Assembly: GCA_031761405.1 (NCBI GenBank)
Contig: JASEVX010000013.1
Coordinates: 33,980,458 to 34,044,457, forward strand
DNA length: 64,000 nt
Direction: 5' to 3'
Source: Serripes groenlandicus
Lineage: Eukaryota > Mollusca > Bivalvia > Cardiida > Cardiidae
Shown: positions 21,086 through 32,275 of the stretch, piece after piece
Numbering within the stretch: the first letter of the stretch is position 1
How the letters are laid out: the number at the start of each line of letters is the position of its first letter
The notes under the pieces: generated by a model
What the model was told of the DNA's origin: nothing
Seen by the model: the letters and a program-made list of their open reading frames with translations, nothing else
Databases searched by the model: none
Position numbers and translations under genes: made by a program

Positions 21086-21351
21086 AGACTGTGGCTGCAA
21101 TTCTTATTGAGTGTCCCACAACCACAGAGGCAACTTAAGTCATCACTGTAATTAGATACAACACAACCATTCATCTCGGAATACCGATAGTACTGGTGAA
21201 TTACACAGGGAAGGTTATTATTGAAATACTGTTGTGATAGTTGTATTAATGCACCCACACGAACAAATTATACATCGTCAGTGTCTAATATCTGATCAAG
21301 TTGAAGGTTTGTTAGTTCCATTGAGTTCAGCTACACAATTTTGGATCTTAA

Positions 21352-21557
21352 CTCTCTCAGCGCCAAAGGCAATATTGAGGTTTTTGCAAACAATGCAGAT
21401 TCAGGTGAGTCAGCTCGTAACGAGCTGTCTCACCTACAATCAGCATTGTTTGCCTGTTAGTTACCAAAATAGTCCAATACTTTCATAAAATGAGAAATGG
21501 ACACACCCGATTTTGAACATGGAAGAGTCTACTTTAAACGATTCGGCGCTGAAAGAG
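21352..21557 (-). mobile_element. MITE family G, full length
   Basis: TTAA at 21348-21351 and 21558-21561. Confidence 0.92.
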
Positions 21558-21633
21558 TTAATACATCTCCGTAACGGGAACGTATCAAAGGATGGCAACG
21601 CCCCCTTGATTTACCATGCAACCGATGATGATT

Positions 21634-21725
21634 TAATCCTTTTCCACTTGCAGACGCATTATGACACGTCTGCAATAGACGATTTGTGAAAACATTGTGA
21701 CAAAAGGAGAATTGTTCATAATTAT
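21634..21725 (+). mobile_element. MITE family F, fragment
   Basis: TTTAATCCTTTTCCACTTGC to AAAAGGAGAATTGTTCATAA; decayed left half. Confidence 0.65.
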
Positions 21726-21802
21726 TAATTTCAATGTAATTACTTTAAATATTAGATATTTTCATAATGTCTAGACATATTCAGATTTGTTGTATAAGTT
21801 AA

Positions 21803-22061
21803 CCGTTCATCGAGAAAACCAACATGATGGACTTTGCGTAATGTATCGACCCGGATCAGCCTGCGAAATGCGCACAGGCTAATTCAGGCCGACACATTCC
21901 GTCTCAGGGGGATAGAGGTATAGAGTAATGATTCTCGAAACAGAAAATCCACAGAAGACGAAAAGTGTATGCCGGAATTAGCCTGCGCGGCATGCTTAGG
22001 CTGATCCGGGTCGATACTTTACGGGGAGTCCACAATGTTGGTTTTTCTCGTAACTCGGCTC
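21803..22061 (-). mobile_element. MITE family A
   Basis: Complete but diverged termini (CCGTTCATCGAGAAAACC; TCGTAACTCGGCTC). Confidence 0.82.
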
Positions 22062-22254
22062 AAGTTATGAATCTAAGTAGACAGACCCGACTCATGAACC
22101 AGGACATAAGGGTCAGATTGTTCATATTTGAGATTGAAGCCACGTCGTGGAAGACCCGACCATATACTGTCTGCCTACGTAAAAGCTTGTCTAACATTAA
22201 CATCGATATTCGGTGATCCGATTCAAACCCCCGTTCGTAGTTCAGTCGAAACTG

Positions 22255-22366
22255 TGCTAAAACACCTTTAGATACAAAATTCCCTGTCTATAGCGATCAA
22301 ATGTATAGTTTCCCAATTACTCTTCTTCTGCATAAATGACCCTGCAACAAAAATAAAAGACCACCT
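22255..22366 (+). repeat. Dispersed repeat I, copy 1
   Basis: TTCCCTGTCTATAGCGATCA, TTTCCCAATTACTC, TTCTGCATAAATGACCCTGC, AAAGACCACCTGT. Other copies at 32145-32275 and 58998-59125. Confidence 0.75.
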
Positions 22367-22372
22367 GTTAAC

Positions 22373-22460
22373 CCTTTACCTCATATAGACGCTTTCTGAC
22401 AACTCTGCAGCAGACGGCGTTTTGAAAACATAGTGACAACAGAAGAAATTGCTGTACTGA
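22373..22460 (+). mobile_element. MITE family F, left fragment
   Basis: Family F: about 222 bp, inside TTAA, termini CCCTTTCCCTCATATAGACG and (other end) CCCTTTCCCTCATACGACAA inverted, centre GAAATTGCTC....GAGCAATTTC. TTAA target and CCC start are piggyBac-like. This copy ends after GAAATTGCT. Confidence 0.8.
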
Positions 22461-22741
22461 ACATAACCCATTCTGTCTTCATAGTTGAATAGTTATACTG
22501 TTTAGCAATCTCGTTGAAATCCGACCAAAATTGCTTCGCTATAACGAGCGTTGGCTACTTTGCAGGGGAAGTTAAGGTCTGTGTTTTTTTATATCTATAT
22601 TTGACATTGACAATTTATTTACACACATTCTCTTTCAGATACATGTGATGAACGGAAAAGATTCGAAGCCAATACTCAGTGGATAGAAAGCCAGTCACCG
22701 TTAATGTTAAGCCTACTGCAGCTGTACGTGATCCTAAACAA

Positions 22742-22800
22742 CAGTGCATACATATAGGATCTGACATGAGTTGTCATTTTATATAAAGTTTTATTAAATG
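22742..22800 (+). repeat. Dispersed repeat J, copy 1
   Basis: TATAGGATCTGACATGAGTT then GTCATTTTATATAAAGTTTT; matches 54178-54232. Confidence 0.8.
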
Positions 22801-22822
22801 ATTTCAAGGTTTTTTTTATCAA

Positions 22823-23043
22823 CCCTTTCCCTCATACGACAATTCTGCAGCAGACGACTTTGAACATATTTTGTCAAAAATAGAAAATCTCTATAATAAA
22901 ATGGATGACCTATGACTAAAAGTGGGACACATTGTGTCAAAAGGAGAAATTGCTCGTTTTGAGCAATTTCTTCTTTTGTCACTATGTTTTCAAAAGGCCG
23001 TATGCTGCAGAGGCATCAGAAAGCGTCTATATGAGGGAAAGGG
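22823..23043 (-). mobile_element. MITE family F, full length
   Basis: 221 bp; flanks TCAA (mutated TTAA) and TTAA. Confidence 0.9.
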
Positions 23044-23603
23044 TTAAGCGAGTCTTTGGCGGGGGTGTTCAAATGGATTATTGACCTTGGTTTACCTTGG
23101 TTGACCTTGGAATTGAGATTAGTGTTATGCTTGTTTCAACTGAATCTTTTTCAAACAATTTAAAGTGAATCATTTCCGGATCGTCATAATTTGGTGTAAA
23201 GTGTATTGAAACAGGTTTCCAACACACATTTAACTTATTCAACTATTTAAACTGATATCTCTTACAGATCGTTCCATATATATATATTAACTATAAGCTG
23301 TGAAAAGTGAAATTTATTAATATTTCTACGATAGAGTGTTTAGTAGACCATTAACCTTTGGCCTCTTGTTTGTGAGTGATTGACACTGACAGTGGGTGAT
23401 ACCCTGCTAGAAACATTGTATTACACAATAAGTTGCATCGTGTGATGAGTATCACTTTTTAATCTGACGCCAATCTTTTCATACCATTAGTGAATAAAAG
23501 TAAGAAATACACAGAACAAGTGTTTGGTTGTTTGTTTGTTTGGATATATTTACGTTCGTAAGCACTAAAATCGAAAGTGGCATGGCCATTCGTGAATATA
23601 TAT

Positions 23604-23809
23604 GAGCCTTCTCACGAGAAAACCAACAGTGTGGACTCTACGTAAAGTATCGACCCGGATCAGCTTAAGCATCAGGAATCGTTACTCTATACCTCTATCC
23701 CCTGAGACGGAATGTGTCGGCCCGTATTAGCCTGTGCGGACTGCGTAAACTGATCTTGGTCGATACATTAAGCACAGCCCATAATGTTGGTTTTCTCGTG
23801 GAACGGCTC
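23604..23809 (+). mobile_element. MITE family A, internal deletion
   Basis: Deleted between AGCTTAAGCAT and CAGGAATC; flanked by ATAT on both sides. Confidence 0.87.
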
Positions 23810-23933
23810 ATATAGATGTGTCACAAAACACATAATAAGTGAGACTTGATTTGCGCCACCTCGTTTCTTTATTCACGCACCAGATAAGAAATGTTGACTA
23901 CAACGTTAAGCACTATTCGAGACATCCTACCAC

Positions 23934-26900
23934 GCAATGTGTCGATATTGAGTCAACCAGGCCGCATAACCATGTGTTGTTCATGCATTTTGTCGATATT
24001 GAATCATTCAGACCACATAACCATGTGTTGTTCATGCATTGTGTCGATATTGATTAATTCAGACCACATAACCATGTGTTGTTCATGCACTGTGTCGATA
24101 TTGATTAATTCAGACCGCATAACCATGTGTTGTTCATGCACAGTGTCGATATTGAGTCATTCAGGCCACATAACTATCTGTTGACTATGCCCTGTGTCGA
24201 TATTGAGTAATTCAGACCACATAACCATGTGTTGACTATGCACTGTGTCGATATTGAGTCAACCAGGCCACATAACCATGTGTTGACTATGCACTGTGTC
24301 GATATTGAGTCATTCATGCCACATAACCATCTGTTGACTATGCACTGTGTCGATATTGAGTCATTCAGACCACATAACCATGTGTTGTTCATGCACTGTG
24401 TCGATATTGAGTAATTCAGACCACATAACCATGTGTTGTTCATGCACTGTGTCGATATTGAGTCATTAAGGCCACATAACCATGTGTTGACCATGCACTG
24501 TGTCGATATTGAGTCATTCAGACCACATAACCATGTGTTGACCATGCACTGTGTCGATATTGAGTAATTCAGACCACATAACCATGTGTTGACCATGCAT
24601 TTTGTCGATATTGAGTCATTCAGACCACATAACCATGTGTTGACCATGCACTGTGTCGATATTGAGTCATTCAGGCCGCATTATCTTGTGTTGACTATGC
24701 ACTGTGTCGATATTGAGTAATTCAGACCACATAACCATGTGTTGACTATGCACTGTGTCGATATTGAGTCATTCAGACCACATAACCATGTGTTGTTCAT
24801 GAACTGTGTCGATATTGAGTCATTCAGGCCGCATAATCTTGTGTTGACTATGCACTGTGTCGATATTGAGTAATTCAGACCACATAACTATCTGTTGTTC
24901 ATGCACTGTGTCGATATTGAGTCAACCAGGCCACATAACTATCTGTTGACTATGCACTGTGTCGATATTGAGTAATTCAGACCACATAACCATGTGTTGT
25001 TCATGCACTGTGTCGATATTGAGTCATTAAGGCCACATAACCATGCGTTGACCATGCACTGTGTCGATATTGAGTCATTCAGACCACATAACCATGTGTT
25101 GACCATGCATTTTGTCGATATTGAGTCATTCAGACCACATAACCATGTGTTGACCATGCACTGTGTCGATATTGAGTCATTCAGGCCGCATTATCTTGTG
25201 TTGACTATGCACTGTGTCGATATTGAGTAATTCAGACCACATAACCATGTGTTGACTATGCACTGTGTCGATATTGAGTCAACCAGGCCACATAACCATG
25301 TGTTGACTATGCACTGTGTCGAAATTGAGTCATTCATGCCACATAACCATCTGTTGACTATGCACTGTGTCGATATTGAGTCATTCAGACCACATAACCA
25401 TGTGTTGTTCATGCACTGTGTCGATATTGAGTAATTCAGACCACATAACCATGTGTTGTTCATGCACTGTGTCGATATTGAGTCATTCAGGCCGCATGAT
25501 CTTGTGTTGACTATGCACTGTGTCGATATTGAGTAATTCAGACCACATAACTATCTGTTGTTCATGCACTGTGTCGATATTGAGTTAACCAGGCTACATA
25601 ACTATCTGTTGACTATGCACTGTGTCGATATTGAGTCAGCCAGGCCACATAATCTTGTGTTGACTATGCACTGTGTCGATATTGAGTCAATCAGGCCACA
25701 TAACCATGTGTTGACTATGTACTGTGTCGATATTGAGTCAACCAGACCACATAACCATGTGTTGACTATGCACTGTGTCGATATTGAGTCAATCAGGCCG
25801 CATAACCATGTGTTGACTATGCACTGTGTCGATATTGAGTCAATCAGGCCGCATAATCTTGTGTTGACTATGCACTGTTTCGATTTTGAGTCATTCAGAC
25901 CGCATATACCATGTGTTGTTCATGCACTGTGTCGATATTAAGTCAATCAGGCCGCATAATCTTGTGTTGACTATGCACTTTGTCGATTTTGAGTCATTCA
26001 GACCGCATATACCATGTGTTGTTCATGCAGTGTGTCGATGTTAAGTCAATCAGGCCGCAAAATCTTGTGTTGACTATGCACTGTTTCGATTTTGAGTCAT
26101 TCAGACCGCATATACCATGTGTTGTTCATGCACTGTGTCGATATTAAGTCAATCAGGCCGCATAATCTTGTGTTGACTATGCACTTTGTCGATTTTGAGT
26201 CATTCAGACCGCATATACCATGTGTTGTTCATGCACTGTGTCGATATTGAGTCATTCAGACCGCATATACTATGTGTTGTGCATGCACTGTGTCGATATT
26301 GAGTCATTCAGACCGCATATACCATGTGTTGTTCATGCACTGTGTCGATATTGAGTCATTCAGACCGCATAACCATGTGTTGACCATGCACTGTGTCGAT
26401 ATTGAGTCATTCAGACCGCATATACCATGTGTTGTGCATGCACTGTGTCGATATTGAGTCATTCAGACCGCATATACCATGTGTTGTTCATGCACTGTGT
26501 CGATATCGAGTCAATCAGGTCGCATATACCATGTGTTGTTCATGCACTATGTCGATATTGAGTCATTCAGACCGCATAACCTTGTGTTGATCATGCACTG
26601 TGCCGATATTGAGGCATTCAGACCGCATAACCTTGTGTTGATCATGCACTGTGCCGATATTGAGTCATTCAGACCGCATAACCTTGTGTTGATCATGCAC
26701 TGTGCCGATATTGAGGCATTCAGACCGCATAACCTTGTGTTGATCATGCACTGTGCCGATATTGAGTCATTCAGACCGCATAACCATGTGTAGACCATGC
26801 ACTGTGTCGATATTGAGTCATTCAGACCGCATAACCATGTGTAGACCATGCACTGTGTCGATATTGAGTCATTCAGGCCGCATAACCATGTGTTGACCAT

Positions 26901-27372
26901 GCACTGTGTCGATATTGAGTCATTCAGACCGCATACACCATGTGTTGTTCATGCACTGTGTCGATATTGAGTCAATCAGGCCGCATATATACCATGTGTT
27001 GTTCATGCACTATGTCGATATTGAGTCATTCAGACCGCATAACCTTGTGTTGATCATGCACTGTGTCGATATTGAGTCATTCAGACCGCATAACCATGTG
27101 TAGACCATGCACTGTGTCGATATTGAGTCATTCAAGCCGCATAACCATGTGTTGACCATGCACTGTGTCGATATTGAGTCAATCAGGCCGCATATACCAT
27201 GTGTTGTTCATGCACTATGTCGATATTGAGTCATTCAGACCGCATAACCTTGTGTTGATCATGCACTGTGTCGATATTGAGTCATTCAGACCGCATAACC
27301 ATGTGTTGACCACGCACTGTGTCGATATTGAGTTAATCAGACCGCATAACCATGTGAAGACTATGTAGTGTG
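23934..27372. repeat. 51 bp minisatellite (about 67 copies) with higher-order structure
   Basis: Unit CACTGTGTCGATATTGAGTC, ATTCAGACCACATAACCATG, TGTTG(T/A)(T/C)CATG. The left part has mostly CCACATAACC; right of about 25.9 kb, 52-53 bp units with CCGCATATACC mix in. Because 51 is a multiple of three, open frames with 17-residue repeats occur on both strands; they are not taken as genes. A block at 24181-24487 recurs at 25201-25507 with offset 1020 (20 units). Confidence 0.97.
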
Positions 27373-27747
27373 TCGATATCCGTAACACGTGAACACCTCG
27401 TTGACTGACGTAAGCTCCCTATATTTGGCTGGAACATGGAGTGATGATGTGCAAATCCTGTTCAACCAGATTATGGCCATCCACTTACTAGGGTACCGCA
27501 AAGCCTAACGATATCCATCCACGCACTGTGTCGATATTGGGTCAAGTAGACCGAATAACCATGTGTTGACCATGCACATATTCACAAAGGATGTGGGAAC
27601 TATGTGCAGATATTGAGCACCCCTGCACGTGAACATCTCGATGACTGACAAAAGCTCATCATATAATGCGGGAACATGGAGTGGTAATATGCACATTGTG
27701 TTCAACCAGGTTGTGACCATCAACTAACTAGGGTACCGCAAAACTCA
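27373..27747 (+). repeat. Two copies of a ~244 bp unit joined to minisatellite units
   Basis: CACGTGAACACCTCGTTGAC...ACTAGGGTACCGCAAA at 27386-27501 and CACGTGAACATCTCGATGAC...GGGTACCGCAAA at 27630-27743. Between them one 51 bp-type unit is embedded (27521-27573). Confidence 0.85.
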
Positions 27748-28077
27748 AATGGTCGATATAATGCCGACATTAAGTTGTGGCACGATTCTGAATGTTTTGA
27801 AATTACGCCTCGAAGGAGCACGCACTCCCACGAATACTTCCTTCATTGGAATGCCAAATTACGTGCGATGTCATCTAGTTCGTTTGATAATTCCTGGTTT
27901 GTGTAATAGCTCTGCTAAGAATGAACAGGTGAAAACGAACAATACTACCTAGTCGTTGTCCGCATTGTTTGGTTGCTTGATTGCATGATTGCTTGATTGT
28001 TTATTTTGGGTTGCTCGACCGTTTTCAACAGTTTTTCTGCAAACGTATCACATCGGCTAGCTCCTATAATCATGTTG

Positions 28078-28990
28078 AACTCGCCACAACAAATCATAAA
28101 CTGTGACACACGACACACACCAGGGGTGAGAGACTCGACACAACAAATCATAAACTGTGACACACGACACACACCAGGGGTGGGAGACTCGACACAACAG
28201 ATCTTAAACTGTGACACACGACACAAACCATGGGTGGGAGACTCGCCACAACAAATCATAACCTGTGACACACGGCATACACCAGGGGTGGGAGACTCGC
28301 CACAACAAATCATAACCTGTGACACACGACACAAACCAGGGTAGGGAGACTCGCCACAACAAATCATAACCTGTGACACACGACACACACCAGGGGTGGG
28401 AGACTCGCCACAACAGATATTAAACTGTGACACACGACACACACCAGGGGTGGGAGACTCGACACAACAAATCATAACCTGTGACACACGACACATACCA
28501 GGGGTGGGAGACTCGCCACAACAAATCATAAACTGTGACACACGACACATACCAGGGGTGGGAGACTCGCCACAACAAATCATAAACTGTGACACACGGC
28601 ATACACCAGGGGTGGGAGACTCGACACAACAGATATTAAACTGTGACACACGACACACACCAGGGGTGGGAGACCCGACACAACAAATCATAACCTGTGA
28701 CACACGACACATACCAGGGGTGGGAGACTCGACACAACAGATATTAAACTGTGACACACGGCACACACCAGGGGTGGGAGACTCGACACAACATATATTA
28801 AACTGTGACACACGACACAAACCAGGGGTGGGAGACTCGCCACAACAAATCATAAACTGTGACACACACACACACACACGGGCGGGGGGATAACTCGACA
28901 CAACAAATCAAAAACTATGACACACACAACGGTGGGGGATAACTCGACACAACAAATCATAAACTGTGACACAGCCAATAATGGAGGATG
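28078..28990. repeat. 54 bp minisatellite, about 17 copies
   Basis: Unit ACAACAAATCATAAACTGTG, ACACACGACACACACCAGGG, GTGGGAGACTCG(C/A)C. Degenerate last units contain a CA run (28862-28878). A 318-codon minus frame and frames on the plus strand follow from 54 being a multiple of three. Confidence 0.96.
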
Positions 28991-29199
28991 TTGCTCGACA
29001 CAACACATTATAAGCTGTGACACACACCGAGCACGTTACTTCAGGTAAGCGGTAAGCCCGGTAGCTCTTTCCGAAACTACCCGTTGGTCCTTTAACGTGC
29101 TCAGTGTATAGCACCGGCACACGCGATGCACTTTTCCTGGAATGGACCAGTATTTGACCTCTAGTTGAGTGGGAGACACTTAAAGCAAATCATAAAATA

Positions 29200-29516
29200 A
29201 TAAAAAAATAAAAATCAAGAAACCGGCCTGGGATTTGAACCCTAGACCTCTGGATTGACAGTCAAGCGTTTTAACCCTTTCCCCTCATGTAGACGCTTTC
29301 TAACGCCTCTGCAGCAGACGGCGTTTTGAAAACATAGTGACAAAAGAAGAAATTGCACAACACGTGCAATTTCTCCTTTTGCCACAATGTTTTCCACTTT
29401 TTGTCATAGGTTATCCATATAATTATGGAGATTTTCTATATTTTGACAAAATACGTCCAAATTCGTCTGCTGCCGAAACGTCGTATGAGGGAAAGGGTTA
29501 ACCACTAGACCACAGG
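29200..29516 (-). mobile_element. tRNA-like sequence (probable SINE head) split by MITE F
   Basis: On the minus strand GGGCCCTGTGGTCTAGTGGT (29516-29498) joins, across the F element, to a box-B-like AGGGTTCAAATCCC (29246-29233). A/T-rich tail follows. The 5' half resembles Glu/Asp-type tRNA, but the anticodon stem is imperfect, so this is called tRNA-derived, not a tRNA gene. Confidence 0.65.
29275..29497 (+). mobile_element. MITE family F inserted in a tRNA-like sequence
   Basis: Perfect TTAA on both sides (29271-29274, 29498-29501). Removing it rejoins a tRNA-like head. Confidence 0.92.
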
Positions 29517-29594
29517 GCCCGTAGTACTGATAACCTACCAAAGACACGCCGTGTTATAACTAGAAGTGTGATGAAGTGGCGTAAAACACCATAC

Positions 29595-29772
29595 CGAGGG
29601 CTTGGCGTGAAACGGTTGTAACTAAAATTGTTATTTTTTTATACAAGGTTAATCACCTCGCCATAAAGTCTTTATAAGAGTTAAATCATTTTTTTTCTTG
29701 GTAAACAATGGAAATTTAGGTGCCATTGCTCGTTCTGAGCAATGGCACCGAAATTTGCATTGTTTACAAAAG
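29595..29772 (-). mobile_element. MITE family B, truncated
   Basis: Left terminus and central hairpin present, cut off after TTGTTTACAAAAGG where LINE-derived sequence begins. The missing end is not found beyond the LINE. Confidence 0.85.
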
Positions 29773-30410
29773 GTTCACTATAGACTTACACATTCTTGGC
29801 TAATAACAAAGGATGATGCACCTGAATGTATACGTTGCTCTGCCAGCTAAACCATTCAGCACATTCTAATTGACTGCACTGACTTAGCACCAATTCGTGC
29901 TAATTATTACAGTGTCGATAGTCATAAAACACTATTCGACACTGTCCCAATACATGCTATAATTTCATTCTTAAAGGAGATTGCAATTTACGATAAGTTA
30001 TGGTACATTTTTACTTGTTTTTATCACAAACATGTATACATTTTTATTTTTATTTATATAACATACTACATTTCATTCCCATTACATAGATCTTAGTCAT
30101 AAAACATTATACATGCATTCAGTGTTCATCTTTGGTACAATAAATTTTATAAACGGTCTCCTGTTAGGGACGGATGTTCTTGTATGAACATCTCATACAC
30201 ATGTATTCACCCTTATTAATATAACATAATACTTTTTCCCCCATTACCTAAACTTTGTCTCTACTTCCATCATTTCCCATTATATAGTTCTAACAAACAT
30301 AATCAATTTTTAATAATACTACATGTACTTCTCATTTAAATGTTAATGCGCGCTACAGACCTTAGCTGTCGATGCGCCATAAAACACTATACATTCATTG
30401 ATTAGTATTG
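29773..30410 (+). mobile_element. 5'-truncated LINE (end of reverse-transcriptase ORF plus 3'UTR)
   Basis: From 29776 a frame with one stop reads HYRLTHSWLITKDDAPECIR, C-S, then HILIDCTDLAPIRANYYSVD and FLKEIAIYDKL. H.RLTH..L.....P.C..C....T..HIL..C......R is the C-terminal Cys/His region of Jockey/CR1-like non-LTR retrotransposons. The 3'UTR follows and ends at GACCTTAGCTGTCGATGCGC then ACATTCATTGATT. The coding part is degenerate (TAA after C-S-A-S). The 5' side joins a truncated MITE B. Confidence 0.85.
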
Positions 30411-30534
30411 GAAAGTGAAATGATTACTCTAATTTTATCCCAGAATTATGATTGTAATATTTCAAGACAACTTTTGAACAGTTTTATAACCTGATTATAA
30501 TATTTATTTTCTGGATTTCAGCATCTTTAATTAA

Positions 30535-30712
30535 TCCTTTCCCTCATATAGATGCTTTCTGACGCCTTTGCAGCAGACGGCTTTTTGAAAATATAGTGAC
30601 AAAAGAAGAACTTGCTCAAAACAAGCAATTTCTCCTTTTGCCACAATATTTTCCACTTTTAATCATAAGTTATCCATTCAATTATAGAGATTTTTTGATT
30701 TTTTGCATCGTT
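30535..30712 (+). mobile_element. MITE family F, truncated before a poly-C tract
   Basis: TTAA at 30531-30534, left two thirds present, then unrelated TCGTTACACG and poly-C. Confidence 0.85.
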
Positions 30713-30723
30713 ACACGTTATGT

Positions 30724-30740
30724 CCGCCCCCCCCCCCCCC

Positions 30741-30773
<33 letters not shown>
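30724..30773 (+). repeat. Poly-C tract, about 50 bp
   Basis: CCG then C(15) T then C(32) before GG. Long homopolymer of this kind is prone to sequencing and assembly error. Confidence 0.95.
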
Positions 30774-30777
<4 letters not shown>

Positions 30778-31167
30778 CTATGATGATGTAACTCATATTA
30801 GAGTTCTCGTTAAACATAAACTAATTAGGAATTTGAATTTTAAGTAACTAGCAAATCCCACTATAAACCTTTATTTAAGCCTTTTTGAGGCCCTTTGAAA
30901 ACTTAATATATATTTTTAATTAAAGTACTTAAACTAATTACCATTCAAACCACAATAAAAAAAAAGAACCCATCAATTTCCCGATTTGATCAACATTTTT
31001 GGGTGTGTCTTGTTCTGCGTTTCATTACATTTATATCATTAATATAAATAATATCGAGAACTTATTAAGTGATAAATGAATGGTGTGTATTAATACCGAA
31101 GGCATATTCTGTTATTGAACGCTCAGCGTGGGAATAGCAGGGAGATGAGTATCTATATCTGGCTTAA

Positions 31168-31387
31168 CCCTTTCCCTCATATAGACGCTTTCTGACGCCT
31201 CTGCAGCAGACGGCGTTTTGAAAACATAGTGACAAAAGGAGAAATTGCTCAAAACGAGCAATTTCTCATTTTGCCACAATGTTTTCCACTTTTAGTCATT
31301 GGTTATCAATTCAATTATAGAGATTTTTCATTTTTTTTACAAAATATGTTCAAAGTCGTCTGCTGCAAAATTGTCGTAAGGAAAGGG
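31168..31387 (+). mobile_element. MITE family F, full length
   Basis: TTAA on both sides (31164-31167, 31388-31391). Confidence 0.92.
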
Positions 31388-31534
31388 TTAAACAATATTT
31401 TATTCAGTAATATACGAAATACAATTCAATTCATCAACTTATTTTCTAGGATCGAAAAAAAAGCTGTTGCAGAGGCGTCAGAAAGCGTCTGTATGTGGGA
31501 AAAGGTTAAATCGGACGACCCAGATTCAGCTTAA

Positions 31535-31742
31535 CTCTTTCAGCGCCGAATGGCTTTAAGTAGACTCTTCCATGTTCAAAATCGGGCGTCTCCATTTCTC
31601 ATGTAATACAATTGTTGGACTATTTTTATAACTAAAAGGCAAACAATGCTGATTTCAGGTGAGACAGCTCGTAAAGAGCTGACTCACCTGAATCTGGATT
31701 GTTTTAAAAAAAACCTCATTATTGCTTTTGGCGCTGTAAGAG
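31535..31742 (+). mobile_element. MITE family G, full length
   Basis: TTAA at 31531-31534 and 31743-31746. Confidence 0.92.
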
Positions 31743-31773
31743 TTAAACGCCATATTTCATAATTCGGCATTAA

Positions 31774-31993
31774 CCCTTTCCCTCGTAGACGCTTTATGAC
31801 GCCTCTGCAGCAGACGTTTTTTTGAAAACATAGTGACAAAAGAAGAAATTGCTCAAAACGAGCAATTCCTCCTTTTGCCACAATGTTTTCCACTTTTAGT
31901 CGTAGGTTATCCATTCAGTTTTAGGGATTTTCTAATTATTGACAAAATATGTTCAAAGTCGTCTGCTGCAGAATTGTCGTATGAGGGAACGGG
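31774..31993 (+). mobile_element. MITE family F, full length
   Basis: TTAA on both sides (31770-31773, 31994-31997); lies just after a family-G element. Confidence 0.92.
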
Positions 31994-32144
31994 TTAAATA
32001 AATAGAATATTTGTTCAATTTCGATGATATATCGAGTTAGATCGTCAATTCCAACACAGTAACACTCCATTTATTTCACTCACGCCTGGGGATTGATGTG
32101 ATGATTGCACCAGAAGGTAACGAATGGCTTCTATTTATTACAGT

Positions 32145-32275
32145 AAAACCTGTGCCAAAGACCACATTTGTAAAATAATTCCCTGTCTATAGCAACCACT
32201 ATTTTAATTTCCCAATTACTCATTTTCTGCACAAATAACCCTGTAATTAAAGACTATCTATGGCCAGAGACCAGG
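32145..32275 (+). repeat. Dispersed repeat I, copy 2
   Basis: AAACCTGTGCCAAAGACCAC, TTCCCTGTCTATAGCAACCA, TTTCTGCACAAATAACCCTG. Confidence 0.75.

Noticed and set aside
22640..22740. Possible extra exon (acceptor CTCTTTCAG then IHVMNGKDSKPILSG)
   Set aside because: Stops after 15 codons, resembles nothing in the OATP family, and lies beyond a complete C-terminus.
24174..26900. Repeat-peptide open frames (MVNTWLCGLNDSISTQC and MHCVDIESFRPHNHVLT) on both strands
   Set aside because: They follow from a 51 bp tandem unit, appear in several frames at once, and lack splice or promoter context.
27945..28901. 318-codon Cys-rich open frame
   Set aside because: Translation of the 54 bp minisatellite; open frames also exist on the opposite strand in the same place.
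23934..28990. CRISPR array
   Set aside because: Repeats are contiguous without unique spacers, and the DNA is clearly eukaryotic.
29222..29516. tRNA gene on the minus strand
   Set aside because: Split by a MITE and with an imperfect anticodon stem; treated as a SINE head or tRNA relic.
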